The translations under genes were made by a program, and so were the position numbers. Below, in pieces: positions 13,819 to 15,312 of a DNA stretch of 15,312 nt (its first letter is position 1; every line of letters starts with the position of its first letter). This DNA is from Pseudomonadota bacterium (GTDB lineage: Bacteria > Pseudomonadota > Alphaproteobacteria > Rhizobiales > Xanthobacteraceae). Under the pieces are notes generated by a model that worked only from the letters and a program-made list of their open reading frames with translations, ran no database searches and was not told the DNA's origin. The stretch spans positions 1-15,312 of the forward strand of contig JAEZFA010000216.1 in NCBI GenBank assembly GCA_023417665.1, read 5' to 3'.

Positions 13819-14496
13819 ATGGCAGTCGACGCAGTCAGCAGCGCAAGCACCACGTCGCAGACGGCAACCAGCCGCGCGACCATCGCGAACAATTTCGATA
13901 CGTTTCTTCTGCTGCTGACTACGCAGCTTAAGAACCAGAACCCGCTCGATCCGCTGGATACCAATCAGTTCACGCAGCAGCTCGTGCAGTTCGCAGGCGT
14001 CGAACAGCAAATCCGCACGAACGAGTCGCTCGAGGCATTGGTCAACCTTAACAAGACGAGCCAGCTATCGACCGCGATGAATTATGTCGGTGCGACGGTC
14101 ACAGCCGACGGTGCCACCAGCGCGCTGAAGCAGGGGGTCGCGACCTGGTACATCACCGCGCCGCGCGCGGCAGCCGCCACGATCAACGTCTCCGACTCCA
14201 CCGGCAATGTCGTATTCACGCAGGAGACGACGCTCGAAGCCGGCACCTATGCCTATAACTGGGACGGAAAACTCGCGAACGGCCAGACGGCGCCGGAAGG
14301 CCAGTACACGATCAAGATCAACGCGAAAGACGCGAGCGGCCAGGGCGTGACGGTCTCGACCCAATTCTCCGGTGTGGTGGATGCGGTCGATCTTTCCGGC
14401 AGCGAGCCTCTACTGATGATCGGCACGGCATTGCTCACCATGGACAAGATCAAATCGGTACAGAAGCCGGCGACCCTGGAAACGCCTGAGCAGTAA
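13819..14496 (+). CDS. flgD: Flagellar hook-capping protein FlgD
   Basis: 225-aa scaffold protein that caps the growing hook so that FlgE subunits can polymerise. It leaves the cell through the flagellar export apparatus and has no Sec signal. The N-terminal FlgD domain spans about residues 22-75: NNFDTFLLLLTTQLKNQNPL, then DTNQFTQQLVQFAGVEQQ. A central linker leads to the Ig-like/Tudor part (about 85-215), with the hallmark GTYAYNWDGKLANGQTAPEG (142-161). LLMIGTALLTMDKIKSV near the end is also conserved. ATG 13819 has AGGGGCG about 9 bp upstream and follows fliK by 11 bp. Length is normal. It should be transcribed from the sigma-54 promoter upstream of fliK. No hook protein gene (flgE) follows within this window. 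Confidence 0.93.
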   Translation: MAVDAVSSASTTSQTATSRATIANNFDTFLLLLTTQLKNQNPLDPLDTNQFTQQLVQFAGVEQQIRTNESLEALVNLNKTSQLSTAMNYVGATVTADGATSALKQGVATWYITAPRAAAATINVSDSTGNVVFTQETTLEAGTYAYNWDGKLANGQTAPEGQYTIKINAKDASGQGVTVSTQFSGVVDAVDLSGSEPLLMIGTALLTMDKIKSVQKPATLETPEQ

Positions 14497-14511
14497 AAGT
14501 CCTGCATTTTC

Positions 14512-14532
14512 AGTGCTTTTCGGGCTGTTCCG
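14512..14532 (+). promoter_or_regulatory. Copy of the fliK upstream motif between flgD and sciP
   Basis: AGTGCTTTTCGGGCTGTTCCGG starting at 14512 resembles AGTGCTGATTTTCGGGCATTCCGG at 12296-12319 (one 3-nt and one 1-nt length difference), and contains CGGGCTGTTC, one base from the tandem 10-mer upstream of fliK. It lies 16 bp after the flgD stop and about 115 bp before sciP. No -24/-12 promoter was found here. Further downstream, ATAACC and ACAACC (14558-14577 region) could be weak CtrA-like half-sites. Confidence 0.35.
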
Positions 14533-14646
14533 GTTCCGTCAAATGCGGCGGGACCCAATAACCTTTTGGAAACAACCTCTTAGGGAAAAATTTATGGCTG
14601 CACTCTAGGGTGACGACAGCAGAGTTGTGTTTTGAGTGAGTTTGTA

Positions 14647-14922
14647 ATGACGGAAGCGCATCGCCCGCGAGTGAAGTATGTGATCGGGCCGGACGGCAGT
14701 CCTCTTACGATCGCGGATCTTCCTCCGCCGAGCACCCGCCGTTGGGTGATCCGCCGCAAGGCAGAAGTTGTCGCCGCGGTGCGCGGTGGTTTGCTTTCGC
14801 TTGAAGAAGCCTGCGCCCGCTACACGCTTACGGTCGAGGAATTTCTGAACTGGCAGGCTTCGATCGACAAACACGGTCTTGCCGGCCTGCGCACCACGCG
14901 TATCCAGCAGTACCGCATGTAA
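14647..14922 (+). CDS. sciP: CtrA inhibitor SciP (DUF1153 HTH protein)
   Basis: 91-aa small helix-turn-helix protein. In Caulobacter SciP binds the cell-cycle regulator CtrA on DNA and represses CtrA-activated genes, including flagellar and motility genes, in G1 cells. KYVIGPDGSPLTIADLPPPS (10-29) and RRWVIRRKAEVVAAVRGGLL (31-50) are the near-invariant family blocks. SLEEACARYTLTVEEFLNWQ (51-70) is the HTH, and GLAGLRTTRIQQYR ends the protein. ATG 14647 is preferred over the in-frame TTG at 14632 because family members begin a few residues before the KYVIGPDG block; a GAGTGAG sequence lies 5 bp upstream. It follows flgD by 150 bp, a linkage to flagellar genes that I recall from Caulobacter too. 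The 150-bp gap suggests its own promoter. Confidence 0.92.
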   Translation: MTEAHRPRVKYVIGPDGSPLTIADLPPPSTRRWVIRRKAEVVAAVRGGLLSLEEACARYTLTVEEFLNWQASIDKHGLAGLRTTRIQQYRM

Positions 14923-14925
14923 TCT

Positions 14926-14951
14926 GCGCGGCCTGTCAGAAAGGCCAGCGC
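14926..14951. terminator. Hairpin between convergent sciP and DMT transporter genes
   Basis: GCGC (14926-14929) and GGCCT (14930-14934) pair with AGGCC (14942-14946) and GCGC (14948-14951), with one bulged A and a 7-nt loop. The hairpin spans the 13-bp gap and the last codons of the leftward gene. Neither strand has a U-tract, so it is a weak candidate for bidirectional termination or 3'-end protection. Confidence 0.3.
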
Positions 14952-15312
14952 AACAACGCGATCCCGCACACGATCAGGATGAGCGCGGCCCAACGCTTGG
15001 GTCCGAAGCGCTCGTCGAAAATCACGGCGCCGAGGATTGCGGCAAACAGCACCGACGTCTCCCGCAAGGCAGCGACCAGTCCAATCGGCGCTTTGGTCAT
15101 GGCCCAGAGCGCAATGCCGAAGCTCGCAAGGCTGAGCGCGCCGGCGAAAAGCGAGCGAATCCAGAAACCACGGTCCTTCTCGGCGACACGCTCGCGATAA
15201 AAAATCAGCGCGATCGGCACGATCAGGATCGCCGTGCCCGCCATCATCCAGGACACATAGGAAACCGCATTGCCGGCGAGCCGTGCGCCGATGCCGTCGA
15301 TCAGCGTATAGG
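14936..15312 (-). CDS. EamA/DMT-superfamily transporter (5' end cut off by window)
   Basis: C-terminal 125 codons of an inner-membrane drug/metabolite-type transporter; the reading frame continues past the right edge. Visible sequence has about four hydrophobic helices: WMMAGTAILIVPIALIFY, SLFAGALSLASFGIALWAMT, GLVAALRETSVLFAAILGAV and WAALILIVCGIALLRWPF. The motif APIGLVAALRETSVLFAAIL followed by GAVIFDERFGPKRW is the usual end of the second EamA repeat (helices 9-10). An internal Met at 15256 is not the true start, because the frame upstream reads YTLIDGIGARLAGNAVSYVS, typical of the start of the second EamA repeat. Substrate is unknown (amino acids, nucleotide precursors or other metabolites in relatives). 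It is convergent with sciP and probably functionally unrelated to it. Confidence 0.85.
   Translation of the reverse strand, partial: YTLIDGIGARLAGNAVSYVSWMMAGTAILIVPIALIFYRERVAEKDRGFWIRSLFAGALSLASFGIALWAMTKAPIGLVAALRETSVLFAAILGAVIFDERFGPKRWAALILIVCGIALLRWPF

Noticed and set aside
14558..14600. CtrA boxes upstream of sciP
   Set aside because: Only degenerate ATAACC/ACAACC half-sites; no TTAA-N7-TTAA was found, and no GANTC methylation site was seen in the gap.
1..15312. CRISPR array, insertion sequence or phage genes
   Set aside because: No regularly spaced repeats, transposase or integrase motifs, or phage structural genes were seen on either strand.

Overview
The window looks like a chromosomal segment of a high-GC alphaproteobacterium of the order Hyphomicrobiales (Rhizobiales), probably near the Bradyrhizobium / Xanthobacteraceae group. 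The support is a SciP-type CtrA inhibitor (DUF1153) next to flagellar genes, a Rhodobacter-type phosphatidylethanolamine N-methyltransferase, the alphaproteobacterial form of MnmA, and palindromic intergenic repeats of a kind I remember from Bradyrhizobium-like genomes. Genus assignment is inference.

Layout. 1-1695 (minus): the 3' part of an amino-acid-type ABC import operon, with a periplasmic binding protein followed by a LivH-like permease that runs off the left edge. Two palindromic repeats in opposite orientation lie between them. 1880-3109 (plus): a secreted MltB-type lytic transglycosylase, transcribed divergently from the transporter. 9943-3124 (minus): a compact five-gene run in the order paralog C, paralog B, paralog A, GMC oxidoreductase, NAD-dependent epimerase. 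C, B and A are tandem paralogous polytopic membrane proteins resembling GT-C glycosyltransferases. Spacing is 13 bp (C-B), about 97 bp (B-A), a 1-bp stop/start overlap (A-GMC) and 15 bp (GMC-epimerase). 10112-10188 (minus): tRNA-Met(CAT) with its own promoter. 12195-10268 (minus): mnmA then pmtA, 17 bp apart. 12401-14922 (plus): fliK, flgD, sciP. 14936-15312 (minus): the 3' end of an EamA/DMT-family transporter, convergent with sciP.

How the genes may work together. The five-gene run is the least explained part. Three related membrane proteins, a flavin alcohol oxidase/dehydrogenase and a sugar-nucleotide-type epimerase would fit assembly or tailoring of a surface glycan or glycolipid, but no substrate can be read from the sequence. 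A roughly 40-bp element is duplicated upstream of paralogs C and A. The flagellar block is preceded by a good sigma-54 -24/-12 promoter and short tandem repeats. A related sequence recurs between flgD and sciP, which suggests shared control of hook-length control, hook capping and the CtrA inhibitor.

No CRISPR array, insertion sequence, integrase or rRNA was seen. No stretch over 300 bases lacks a gene. The longest gene-free stretches (1696-1879, 9944-10111, 12196-12400, 14497-14646) are described under the regulatory and repeat features they contain.
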